DNA from: Typha latifolia | Lineage: Eukaryota; Streptophyta; Magnoliopsida; Poales; Typhaceae | Assembly: GCA_019914945.1 (NCBI GenBank) | Contig: CM034101.1 | Location: 9,559,188-9,623,187, forward strand | DNA: 64,000 bases | Reading direction: 5' to 3' | In this document: positions 12,301 through 24,100 of the stretch, piece after piece | Numbering within the stretch: position 1 is the first letter of the stretch | Layout: the number at the start of each line of letters is the position of its first letter | The notes under the pieces: generated by a model | Databases searched by the model: none | What the model saw: only the letters and a program-made list of their open reading frames with translations | What the model was told of the DNA's origin: nothing | Translations under genes and position numbers: made by a program

Positions 12301-15300
12301 AGATAGCTCTTGTAAATTTCTGTGGTCTTCGTTATCATAATCACAATAAGTTTATAAATAATGATGCATAAGACCTAGTGCTCCAAAAAAATAATTTTAT
12401 CATATTAATCATATCGTATAGATCTTGTTGTGTGATTTGTGTCTGAGAAAAATAATAATCGCCATATGAATTTTGTGTCTGAGGATAATAACCAGCATAT
12501 GAATCTTGTGATGGTTTCAAACAATAAATACTCGAGGCACCATAATTATAAAAAACAACATCTTTAGTTTCTGTCTTCAATCCTTATGCTTTCTTGATTT
12601 TTCTCAGCAAATATAGATGGGACGATCTCACCATCAAGTGTATAGTCAAGACTATTACTGGTACTAGTAGGTATATTATCTCTCCCTATTGAATACTAGC
12701 CTTTACCCTCTTTGTGGTCGATCTAATATCTCATCTAACCATGAGTTATCTCTATCATCTAATAATTTGTCTTCTACTTCTTTGATCTACGGAGTTAAGC
12801 TGTCTTCTTCATCAAAAATTAACTTCTTCAATCTTTTCATTGTCAATCAGTTATGTATTTTGGTGTGGATTAAGGAGAAGTCAAATTTCTTTCATACTGT
12901 GATGAAGACAATTTAATTTAAAATCTCCTTTGCTATTAGTGTTGAATTTAATACCTCTAAATAGACCACTATTCAGCTAGAGTGTTATGAGATATAATTG
13001 CAGCAACTTTAGCAACACTGAATTGTTTAGATCTCAATTTATATCTCTGCATCTAAAATTAGAATATATTATTGACACTATTACATACATTTAATAAGAA
13101 ACTGATTATATTAAAAGTTAAAATTTAAAACAAATATAATAAAATTATTTAATTCAATCATAACTCACTTCTTTATTGTTAAGGATTTGTTTATGAATGT
13201 CGAGCTTAAGTCTGCTGATTATCTTACTAAATCCTAAACAAGACTTCAGAATTATTATTGACATTTATAAATAATTAAAATCTTGGATTAAGAAAATACT
13301 CTTTAGAAATTTAAAATTTAAAATTTAAAATTTAAAATTTAAAATTTAAAATTTAAAATTTGTAAGCATTCAAATTGTTAAATATTTATACATAAAAATA
13401 AGTAAATTAAAAGCATGAGCATGCCTACTAGCAACATGTATATCTCTATGTAATTATTTTTGTCAACCTCTAACTTTATATATAGCCATGTCAATTTTAG
13501 GTTCTTTTGCAATATCCTCTAATATGAGATCAATACAATGTGTAGCACATGACGTCTAATATAAATAAGGTATCTTTATCATAAGTAAATTTTTAGCAGC
13601 TGTATAATTGACCCCATTATTAGCGATCACTTGGAAAATTCTTTTTTCACTATTTTTTTGTATCACCTTATCTATCAATCGACAAATATAATTTGCACTT
13701 TTGAAATGAGCAATAGCGTCCACAAACTTTAGAAATATTATTCTCATATTTGTGTACATTAAGAAATTAATTATACTTATTCTATTTTGTGTACTTCACC
13801 CATTACATATTAGTATACAACTAAATTCATCTTAATACTATTTAAATGTCTCAATATAAGTGCGAAGCTCATCTACTTTAGAGTCAAGATATTTAATAGC
13901 AATATCATTTAAACTAGAAGACGAGACATTAGACTTTGTTAATTGTATAACATCCATTATAGTGTGATAATAAGGACTATCAGCTATTAAAAGGAATATA
14001 GTTGTAAAAGAAAAATTTAGAGATAACCTTACCAATGTGTTTCTTTGCATTTTTAATTTCTTTGGGAACTGTTTTGACAGAAGTCTATGTACGACTCCCT
14101 TTTTCTAAAGATATGCATCTATTGGTCCAATATTTTTAAAGATATACAAGCTGTTATATTTTCTTGCCTTCTAGCCATATGTTATTTCAAACAGCTAAGA
14201 CTACCATTTATTTTCTTTTCATACCAATTATATTTAACATGTATTTTATCTTACCCAAAAATGTTGCAATGTTGCCACCCAATATTGGTACCATGTGACT
14301 TCTTTTTTGGAGCCATTTTAATTTTTAGTTTTTCATTGTAACTCTATAAGTAAACATAAACAAAAATCAAAATAAAATATAATAATTTAAAATTTAAGAA
14401 AATAAAACCCTCTCTTTTTTTTCTAATTTTTTATTCTCCAATCCTTCTATCCTCTCTCTCCCTCCCCCTTCTCTCATATGCTTTGCTATTGCCACTACGA
14501 TGCTGCTGTTGCAGGTACGCACCTGTCGCAGTAGGAAGAGAAATAGAGAGAGGGAATGAGAGAGAAGGATTAAAAACTGAAAAATAAATAAAAAATAAGA
14601 AAACTCACCTAAGGTTGCGAGATGTTGAGGTTGTCGGATCTTGATCGGAGAACCTCGTCGGAGGTCGAGGTCACCGAAAATCTATTCAGTCGCTGGTGGT
14701 GAAACCTTGGAAGTGGTGAGAAAGAAGAGAAAAAGAGAGAGAAAGTGAGAAGAGAGAGAGAGAGAAGAGAGAGAGAGAGTAAGAGAAAGTAAGAGAGATG
14801 GCTAGTGGGGACAACAATTATTAATGTCCCCCGAGTCGGATCTGACCCATCCTAGCTCATGCAGGATAGACCGAAATTGGGAAACCATTCTACTAAAACT
14901 CTGTTAAACTAAAATTAACTTTGAGAGGTGGAGAAAGACTTACTAACAGTTTGATTGATTGGTTCCATTTACTCAACGATGCTCAAATGGCTGATCTCAA
15001 CGATGGCGACTTCGAATAGGCAAGGAGGAAGAAAAGGAATAAGATGAGGAAGAAGGTGATGGCGACATAGCCTGGAGGAGGACCAATCCTAGGGTTTTAT
15101 AAAGGAAGAACAGTAAGATGAGTATGACTTCTCCTGATGAATTTGCTAGGAAAATTGCATCCAAACCTCATCTTCGAGAGAGAAGGAGAAGCATTGTAGT
15201 GCATGCGCCTAGCAAGTGTGCCCAATATTTTTGTTTCTTTTTGGATATTACATTCCCCTTCCTCTGGCCAATTGGAAAGAAAAATTGAGTACAAAATTAA

Positions 15301-18300
15301 TGTATTACATTATGTTATGTTAACTAGTTAACTAATAGCAAAATACATTTTAACAAGAGCGGAGTACCCTCTAATAATAACATAATATATTCTAATAACC
15401 GTAGAATACTTTATAATAAAAGTGAAATACCTTCTAGCAATAGCACAATACCTTCTCTTTGGGGGGATTAGATATCTTTATGTGACGTGAAGTCGTGAAC
15501 TATTACATAACTTAGAAATACGTCGGAAAAACTTTTTGACATAAAAAAAAATAATAGAAACTAATCTATTTGGGTGGAGATTAGATATCTCCAAGTGCTC
15601 AGCACTTTTACATAACTTAGGAATATCTTCTCGCGAATGTTTGTCAGATCTATTTTGTAGTTCAATCAGTGTGATATGTGAATGTAGATATCATGATTGT
15701 AAAGAATTATGTTTTATGAAATATGAAGATATAATTGTGGTACTAAAAGAGAGAAACAACATAACACATGGAATAGTTGTGGAATAGAGATATAGGTATG
15801 GAACTAAAAGAGAGAAACAACGCAATACATCAAATAATTGTCGAACAAGAAAGTAACTTTGCAATTAAAAGAGAGACATAATGTAATACGTAGAATAATT
15901 GCGGAGTAGTGAGATATATCTGTGGAACTAAAAGAGAGAAACAATGTTATACATGGATGAACTGTGGAGCATGAAAATATAATTGGTGAACTAAAAGAGA
16001 GGAATAGCTTAATATGTGCCTATGTGGAATAACTCCAGAACATGGAGATGCAACTGGGAAACTAAAAGAAAAAAACAACGTAATTTATTTGACAATGTAT
16101 TACATTGATAACTCATGGATTATGTCATAGTTCACAATTTGTTAGTTATATTCTAGTTTATATTTCTAATGAATTATAGACATTGTGTAATAGCAGAATG
16201 CACTACAACAAATGTAATAGTAAGGAATTCTAACAAAGAGAAGGAATCTTCTATTTTTTTTAGGTTTTACCAATAGGAAGTGGATGAGGGAATGAGAAGG
16301 GAAAAAATGGGAGCATGAATTATGAAGAAACTTAATAGGAGAAATGTTTGTTTAACAGTTTGATGAACAAAAGGATGAAAGAGGAATGAAGGAGAATTGT
16401 GTTTTTTTTCTTTTAGCTGGAGGAAGGAGAAATAAAGTTTTAATTATTTTAGAATATCTGCATGTTCAATTGGGTGTAAGATGCATTTAATATAGGTAAT
16501 AACTGTATTGTAGAACTCTTCTCTTCTTTTCATATAGGCTAAGGGCAGTTTGAAAAAAAAAACAATGGAAATTACATACCAGCTACCATGCAAAGGAAAC
16601 AAAATGTGGATCTGGCCTCTGAAAACAAAAATAAAGTGGATTACTTTGCAAATTTCCCCTCTATATATATTATCTAACCACTGGAGGTTTAGTTGGAAGT
16701 AGCATGCATCCTAAATAAAAATAAGTATCTACTTTTTCATCTTTACCCTGGCTATTCTTCATACATTGACTTCTCTGTTTCATTTTCATTATTCAGTAAT
16801 ATTGAATATTATTACTACTAGATAATGAATAACTTCTACTTGGTTAGTTTGTTGGAAATAAGAAATGATAATGCAATGCTATTTGCCTAAAGAAAAGCAA
16901 TTGATCAAGGACATGGAGGATGCCGTGGAAACATTTATTTGTTAATGCTTAATGGTCTTTCAACCATTCAAATAATAGTAAAATGTATTAATTTTTAAAG
17001 TTAATGGTATTGAAGTATTTCTTTTCATTTTAACAATATTTCATTGATTCTCTGTTGTTTCTCAAGAAGCCCTTTGGCTTCCCAGTATTATTAAAACATA
17101 AAATTATCTCATAAGTTCCTAACTTTCATGAAATTAGATTTTATTGCCTTCTTATAAATCATCGAGAAAATTGTTCATTTGTAAAGAGTGCCTTTCTCTT
17201 TGAAAATCATTCTCTTATTCATTTAGGTGGAGAGGCAGGAGACATATCACGCAATGTTCATGAGTGATGAAGCTCATTACTTTGCCTTTTCTTTTAGGTT
17301 CCTCCACTTTATTAACATGACATTTTACAATCTCAAGGACTTTGCTCTCTTTGATAGGACCTTTTCCATTCATCTTTGTTCACTTTAGAGTATACTTTCC
17401 AGAGGATGTCTGCTTTGTGCTCTTTTCTATACTAGTTAAAAAAAAGTTTAGTCAATCAACTTAACCTGCATTCATGCTTGATGTATTTATGATTTGAGGT
17501 ATATTTCCTCTTACTAGATTCTACATCTTTCTTCTGAATTGTTTGCAATTCCAATAAATTACAAACTCTTCTTAAACTAACTATAAGATGCTTATTGATT
17601 TAGTTATGCTAATAGTCCTCATTAGTTGAGTTTATAATACCACTTTGGTCGGAAACCAGCAAATAAATTTTCACATAGGACGATCTGAAAATTATTTACT
17701 CCCTTCTATTCTCTTTCAGAGCCAGTGAAGCAGAAGCATCCTAAGATCACATATGCAGACCTCTATCAGGTAATTATAGCATATTAATTATTTCTGTATC
17801 CATTAAGTTTTCATATTAACTTCACACAATATGAATCAAATTTGTAGAATCTGTGTTGAATATTCCCTTGTCGAATTTTTTGAGTTTTGACTCTACGGAA
17901 TCCAGATTATAATGAGTCTTAAGAAGCTAACTTTTTCTTACTTCACAGCACAATAATGGTTAAAAGGGTAAGAGGCATACTTAAAGATTAAAGAGAAATA
18001 AAAAGGAAATTCTAATTACTATAATCAATTGGATAAGAAGAATGTAACTCTATTAATTTAGTTAAAACTGAAACTTTATTTCTAGTCAATATTGTTCTGT
18101 CACTATTGGTGTCACAACCCGAGATCGGAATTATGACCGGTTATGCACCTCAATATGCTTGAGATACACGAAGCCTTACTAACACTTCCTAAGTGTATAA
18201 TGACAAGAATAAATAAACGAAGAAGATCTGCTTTATTAAATTTAAACTAATTGCAATGAACATAAAATAATGTTATTGTTTGAGTCTCTAAACGAAATAA

Positions 18301-21081
18301 AATTAACATTTAATCTAAAGCATAAAATCCAAAATAACGAAAAGATAAATAGGTAGGTCCTAAGTGGAGATAGGGTCCGGATGCGTCTCGCTCAGTCGCC
18401 ACGCTGACTATTACCTAAGATAATAATAAAAGAAAAAGAAAAAAAAAAAATCCATGAGCCAACAACTATAACTCAGTGAGTGGAATCCACTCGGAAACCA
18501 ATAAATTCTAAAATTTTATAGTGTTAAATAAAACCTAAAATCAACGATATACATAACAATTTGCAATAGGCATGCTCTTAATAATGACAATGATAACAAT
18601 AGAGAGTCATAACTTGTAGCCTTTCCAATATTTATACTGTCATTTATCTCAATGGGTCTATACCCTATAGATCCATATCAACTAGAAGTCATCTCGAGAT
18701 GACGCACGGGACTTTTCCTCATAGCTAATCCGATTAGGGTCATCAGATGGTATCACTATGTGATCAACACACCCTGTCTTTTCCACTAACTATTGAGAGA
18801 GGTTGGAGTCACCTAGGAAATTTTTTATGCATCATAGAACTATTTTCTAACCCCGCCAGAGTCACATAAGAAAGTCACCGTAGTGAATTGATTTAAGATT
18901 TTCCCCTAGACTTCCAGATAGACTTAAGTCACCACGAAAAATCGCAAGTAATTTATACCGGAACTGTTCTCGAAGTCGTACCAATACTAGTTTCATTTTT
19001 TTTTCTTTTCACTAAAATTTAATATTTGTACAAGGTATGTCGATGCACTCAGTGTAATGATTAATACACACAGAAAATGTAACAATTAAATTTGCATATA
19101 AGGATGAAATAAATAAATTTGCACACTATAAATTACATGGTCTGACAAAGGTACGAAGTATAATAAAAATAAATATGTGAGTGAACTCACTCACTTGAGT
19201 CTAGGCAAGACAACTGAATCTCAAATCTCTACCTCATGTGCTAAAAATCACTACCTTTAATAATAAATAACAATAACATTTTTAAATTAAATAACATTAA
19301 AATTTTCTACAATTTAACTCAAAAATTAATAATTTCGGCCAAAACAAGCCCAATCGGTTGGGTTGGGCTGTAGTTGGCTCTCGGCGAACCCAACCAAATA
19401 CTTAAATGGATTGGGCCTTTGGCCCAATCCAATTAAGTTAATGGAATCGGGTCGGGTACCTTAGATTCGGATCCAACCCGACCTGAATCCGAAAATTAAA
19501 GGGAGAATGTCACGACCCGAAATAGAAATCATAATCAGCCATGCACCTCAATATGCTTGAGGTACACGAAGCCTTATTAATACTTCCTAAGTGTATGATG
19601 GCAAAAATAAATAAACGAAGAAGATCTGCTTTATTAAATTTAAACTAATTGCAATAATTATAAAACAATGTTATTGTTTTTGAGTTTCTAAACGAAATAA
19701 ATTTAACTTTTAATCTAAAGCATTAAATCCAAAAGAGCAGAAAAGTAAATAGGTGGATCCTAAGTGGAGGTGGAGTTCGGGTACGTCTCGCTCAGTCGCC
19801 ACGCTGACTATTACCTGAGATAGACAAATAAAAAAAAAGAAATCCATGAGCCAACAACTATAGCTCAGTGAGTGGAATCCACTCGAAAACCAAATAAATT
19901 CTAAATTTTATTAATGTTGAATAAAAAAAACTAAAATCAACAATATACATAACAATTTTACAATAGATATGCTCTTTAAATAATGACAATGATAACAATA
20001 GAGAGTCATAACTTGTAACCTTGCACATTTTTAATATTTTAACATCTTTCCAATATTTATACTACCATATGTCTCAATAGGTTTATACCCTATGGATCCA
20101 CATCAACTAGAAGTCACCTCGAGATGACGCTCGGGACTTTTCTTCATAGCTGATCTAGTTAGGGTCATCACATGGTATCACTATGTGATCAACACACTTT
20201 GTCTTTTCCACTAACCGTTGAGAGAAGTTAGAGTCACCTAGAAAATTTCTCATTCATCCTAGAACTGTTCCCTAACCCCACCAGAGTCACCTAAGAAAGT
20301 CACCGCAGTGATCTGATTTAGGACTTTCCCCTAGACTTCCAGATAGATTTGAGTCACCACGGAAAACCACAAGTGATTTATACCGGAACTGTTTACTAAG
20401 TCGTACCAATACTAGTCTCATTTTTTTTCTTTTCACTAAAATTTAATATTTGCACAAGGTATAGTGATGCATTGAGTATAATGATTAAATGCACACAGAA
20501 AATATAACTATTAAATTTGCGCACAAAAAATTACATGGTCTGACAAGTATGAAATATAATAAAAATAAATATGTGAGTGAACTCACTCACCTGAGTCTAG
20601 GCAAGACAACCGAAATCTCAAATCTCTAGCTCACGTACTAAAAATCACCACCTTTAATAATAAATAATAATAAAATTTTTAATTTGAATAATATCAATAT
20701 TTCTAAAATGTTAAAAAAATTGAAAAGAACTAAAATGTGTTAAATTACCCATTGGATTGGGCTGGGCTACCGCTGGTCCGGCCCATTCCAAAAAATAAAA
20801 CTAATCGGACTGGGTCAAGGCCTAGCCCAAATAAGTGAATTGGGCTATAGGCTAACCCGCAGCCCACCCATTTAAGTGGTTCGGGTCGGGTCTTTGGATC
20901 CGAAATCCAAACCCGAACCCGAACCCGAAACTCATAAGAAAAGGGTTGGCTCGGGTTAAACCCTAGCCCCACCCAAATCCTTTTCTTCCCGCGACAGACG
21001 CGAGGAAGAGAAGAGTTAAGGGAGAGAGTGACCGTCGGCGACCCTGCCGGCGGCAGTTGAACGACCACACCTCAAGCCCCT

Positions 21082-21126
<45 letters not shown>

Positions 21127-24100
21127 ACTTCGTCGTCCTCACGGGGTGGAGGAGAATCCACCGCAGACGACCGACTCAAAAGCCAATGACGACTGGAGCC
21201 ACAAGGGCTCCTAGGCGAACACCCATAGCACAAGACTAACAACAAGAGGCTTCCAATGGAGGAGAGACAACAACCAGAAGCCGTCGGCCGGCGTGAATCG
21301 CCGGCGAAGCCGAAATCCCACAAATTAGATATTTTTATTTTAACCTATTAAATTGAAATTAAATTTGAGGGGTGGGAGAGGGCTTACGAAGGAGTCACGT
21401 GGTGGTCTTCGATGGCTCCGGCGGCACTCCGGTAGGCTAATTCCGCCACGTGACTCTAATGGTGGGAAAGAAGAAAATGAAGGAAGAGAAAAGAGAGGAG
21501 GCTGAGGGGGATTAAGGAGGGGGAGAGAATTAGGATTTAATTTATAGATTAAAAGAAAATCTAAATCTAATTTGATTCGGATTAGGCGAGATTTTCGCTG
21601 TGCCTCGTTGCATGCCGGAGAGGGAGAGGGGAGGGGATTGCACGTGCAGAGCACGAGAGAAAGAGAGAGAGACCGCCGGTGACGGTTCAACGGCCACCTC
21701 AAGATCCCCGACTTCTCATGATGCCGCCGTCCTCACGAGGTGGAGGAGAAGCCACATACAGTAATCAACTCCATGGCCGATGGTGACCGGAGCCACGAGG
21801 GCTCCAAAGGTGAACGCACACGGCACGAGGCCAACGGCAAGAGGCTTCCAGTGATGGAGCGGTAGCAACCTGATGCCGCCGGGCTGGCATGACTCGCCGA
21901 TGAAGCCGAACTCTCACGAATTAGGTATTTCTATTTTAACCTATTAATTGAAATTAAAATTGAGGGGTGGGAGAGGGCTTACCAAAGAGTCACGTGGTGG
22001 TCTCCGATGGCTCCGGCGGCACTCCGGCAAGCTGATTCCATGGCGTTACTCTGACGGTGAGAAAGAAGAAAACGAAGGAGGAGAAGAAGAAAAAAAGAGA
22101 GGAGGCTGGGGGGGGGGGGAGTTATGGAGAGAGAGAGAATTAGGTTTAATTTATAAATAAAAAAAATCCAAATCTAATTTGATTTGGATTCAGCGAGATC
22201 TCCGTTACGCCTCATCGCGTGCCGGAGAGGGAGAAGGGAGGGTGCACGTGCATGCCTCATCGCGCACGTGCACCCTACTCTCTCAATCTCTTTTTGTTTT
22301 TTTTTGGTTCTCAGAATTGGCTCCATGAGAATCTGTCTAAGTAGAGAAAGACATTTATAACAGCTCATGTTGGGGTTCTCTTTGGATAAATCAGAGGCTT
22401 GAATCTTTGCTTTGGTTTGTACAAATGGTCCTTGCCCTCTCAGGAGACATTTAAAGATGCATTGCATAATCTTGGAATCAGTGAATGTTATCTTTTGGTC
22501 CAATTAGCTGCATTAGTCTACTACATACAAAGGATTACCTGCATTCTTTTCTACGAAGCTTGCTTTAAACTATTCAGTTGTAATGATTGCAGTGGAGGGA
22601 ATACCTATATATCAAATGTTTTGTGAATTCTCTGCTTGCTAAACACTTCTTTAAAGTGCATTTTTTGCATTGGAACATTCTTATTTTCGTATAGTCCCAT
22701 TGAGGCTACTAGAAACTGTGGGTATGTTCAAAATATTAGGTCCTTAAGAAAGTAAATGAGCATCTAATTTGAATGTAATTTCCCAGCACATGAATTACAT
22801 GGAATAAAAAGGTCATTCTAGTGCATGAGGTTCTTATAATTCCAGTGAAGATGCAAGATGTACTCGTCATTACCTCCATTAGCGAAGACACTGTTACGAT
22901 AACTCAAACCAATAAAGATACTTTTTTTATCAATAGATATATGAGATCTAGAACACAATATGGTCAGAACATGGCTCTGCCACTTATCTTGGGTCTGGTT
23001 TTTCTCCAGAGGCAATTACAAGATAGTCTTCCTTTTGTCCTCATTTTGTAGCTGATTGCTCTCATTGGGGCAAGCAATTAGGTATTTAGCCTATTTATAA
23101 TAAATCAATGGTCCTATACATTATGGAATTATATTGGATTTAAAAGAGGTCTATCCTAGGCCAGTCAATCACATCACAGAATAAGTTTCTTGTTTGCTAA
23201 ATAGGAGACCACCCACGGCTTAACCGCATCTCTCAAGATCAATTTATTTAACCTAGTTATACCTATCCATATTTAAATCAATGGTTAAATATATTTTATC
23301 CCCCTATATTTATGCCTAAAATCACTTTACCCTCTCCTGTACTTCAAAAAATCTTAAATCAGTCTTTGTACTTACGACTAAAATAAGACTATTTATTTTT
23401 CCATCCAAATTAATGGAGCGCTTCTAAAAAATTTCAAAAATTAAATTGTGGGCTGAATTGTCTCCATTTTTTATTTTTTTATAGACAAAAATGCCCTTTC
23501 CTCTTTTATATAAGTATTTCTTTCTCTTAAAAAAATACGTACATATTTTATTCTTTTACTTTCTAGATTTTGCCAACTATATGGTAAGTTTTATTAAACC
23601 TGAGATTTTATGAAGTTTAATAGTTATATCACATCTATAAACTAGAAAAATTGGGTTAAAATTAGGGCCTTTCGGTCATTTGAATGCTCTTCATTAATTT
23701 TGACAGAAAAACTGATAGTTTCACTTTAGTCGTAAGTATAGAAATTAGTTTCAGATTCTTTGAAGTATATGGTGGTAAAGTAATTTTGGGCATAAGTATA
23801 TGGAAATAAAATGTATTTAACCCTTAAATCAATTAATAGAAACCCAACTTTGCAAAATTCAAACAAAGCCAACTCCAACAAGGAGCACAAAATATGGATC
23901 GTACTAGGCGAAACCTTCCTATGTACATGCAATCATTTATACATTAGATACTGATGCATAAAGGAATAGAGCTCTCTTATGCAATCTGAAATGGTATTCA
24001 TGATCTTCTCAGTAAATGTATCCCCCACAATTCTACTCATGACAGTGTTCTGGTAATTTCTGCTGACATTTCTCCAAAGTAACAAGTAATTTCTTAGTCT

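Larger units (their letters stand above)
12049..14889 (-). mobile_element. 2.84-kb hAT DNA transposon with transposase remnant
   Basis: Flanked by a perfect 8-bp duplication, ctactaaa (12041-12048 and 14890-14897), the hAT signature. Ends are caaggtttctaatatcgg at the left and the complement of ccgaaattgggaaaccatt at the right. The interior holds a decayed minus-strand transposase. Subterminal sequence is shared with X1 and X2 in intron 1, so it is the longest, once-autonomous member of that family here. Confidence 0.88.
10697..15290. mobile_element. Decayed solo gypsy-type LTR, split by a hAT transposon
   Basis: 10697-12048 aligns segment by segment with the LTR blocks at 18110 and 19508 (shared gtagatccacatcaacta, gattagggtcaccaaga-type and gagtcaccacagggaga words). 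14890-15290 resembles their 3' halves (gaggtggagaaagacttac). The middle is the hAT at 12049-14889. It is the most diverged of the three copies in this gene. Outer ends are approximate. Confidence 0.6.
18110..22315. mobile_element. Outer solo gypsy-type LTR with a nested LTR (intron 3)
   Basis: Outer copy segments are 18110-19507 and 21657-22315. Candidate 5-bp duplication attgg at 18105-18109 and 22316-22320. The first segment begins tgtcacaacccgag and the second carries the GC-rich, GA-rich 3' half. Joined across the inner insertion they match the continuous inner LTR. No internal retroelement sequence (gag, pol, primer site) was seen, so it behaves as a solo LTR. Confidence 0.7.

Noticed and set aside
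15742..16090. CRISPR-like array
   Set aside because: Regular spacing, but the whole ~62-bp unit is repeated with drift and there are no unique spacers. This is a plant intron minisatellite.
21340..21702. 120-codon minus-strand frame in intron 3
   Set aside because: Lies in the GA-rich half of the inner LTR. Composition (Ser/Pro/Leu runs) reflects the repeat, and the parallel copy does not keep the frame.
22399..23051. Small open frames in intron 3 as extra exons
   Set aside because: They do not fit between APX exons 3 and 4, which join in frame with the expected protein text, and no domain is seen.
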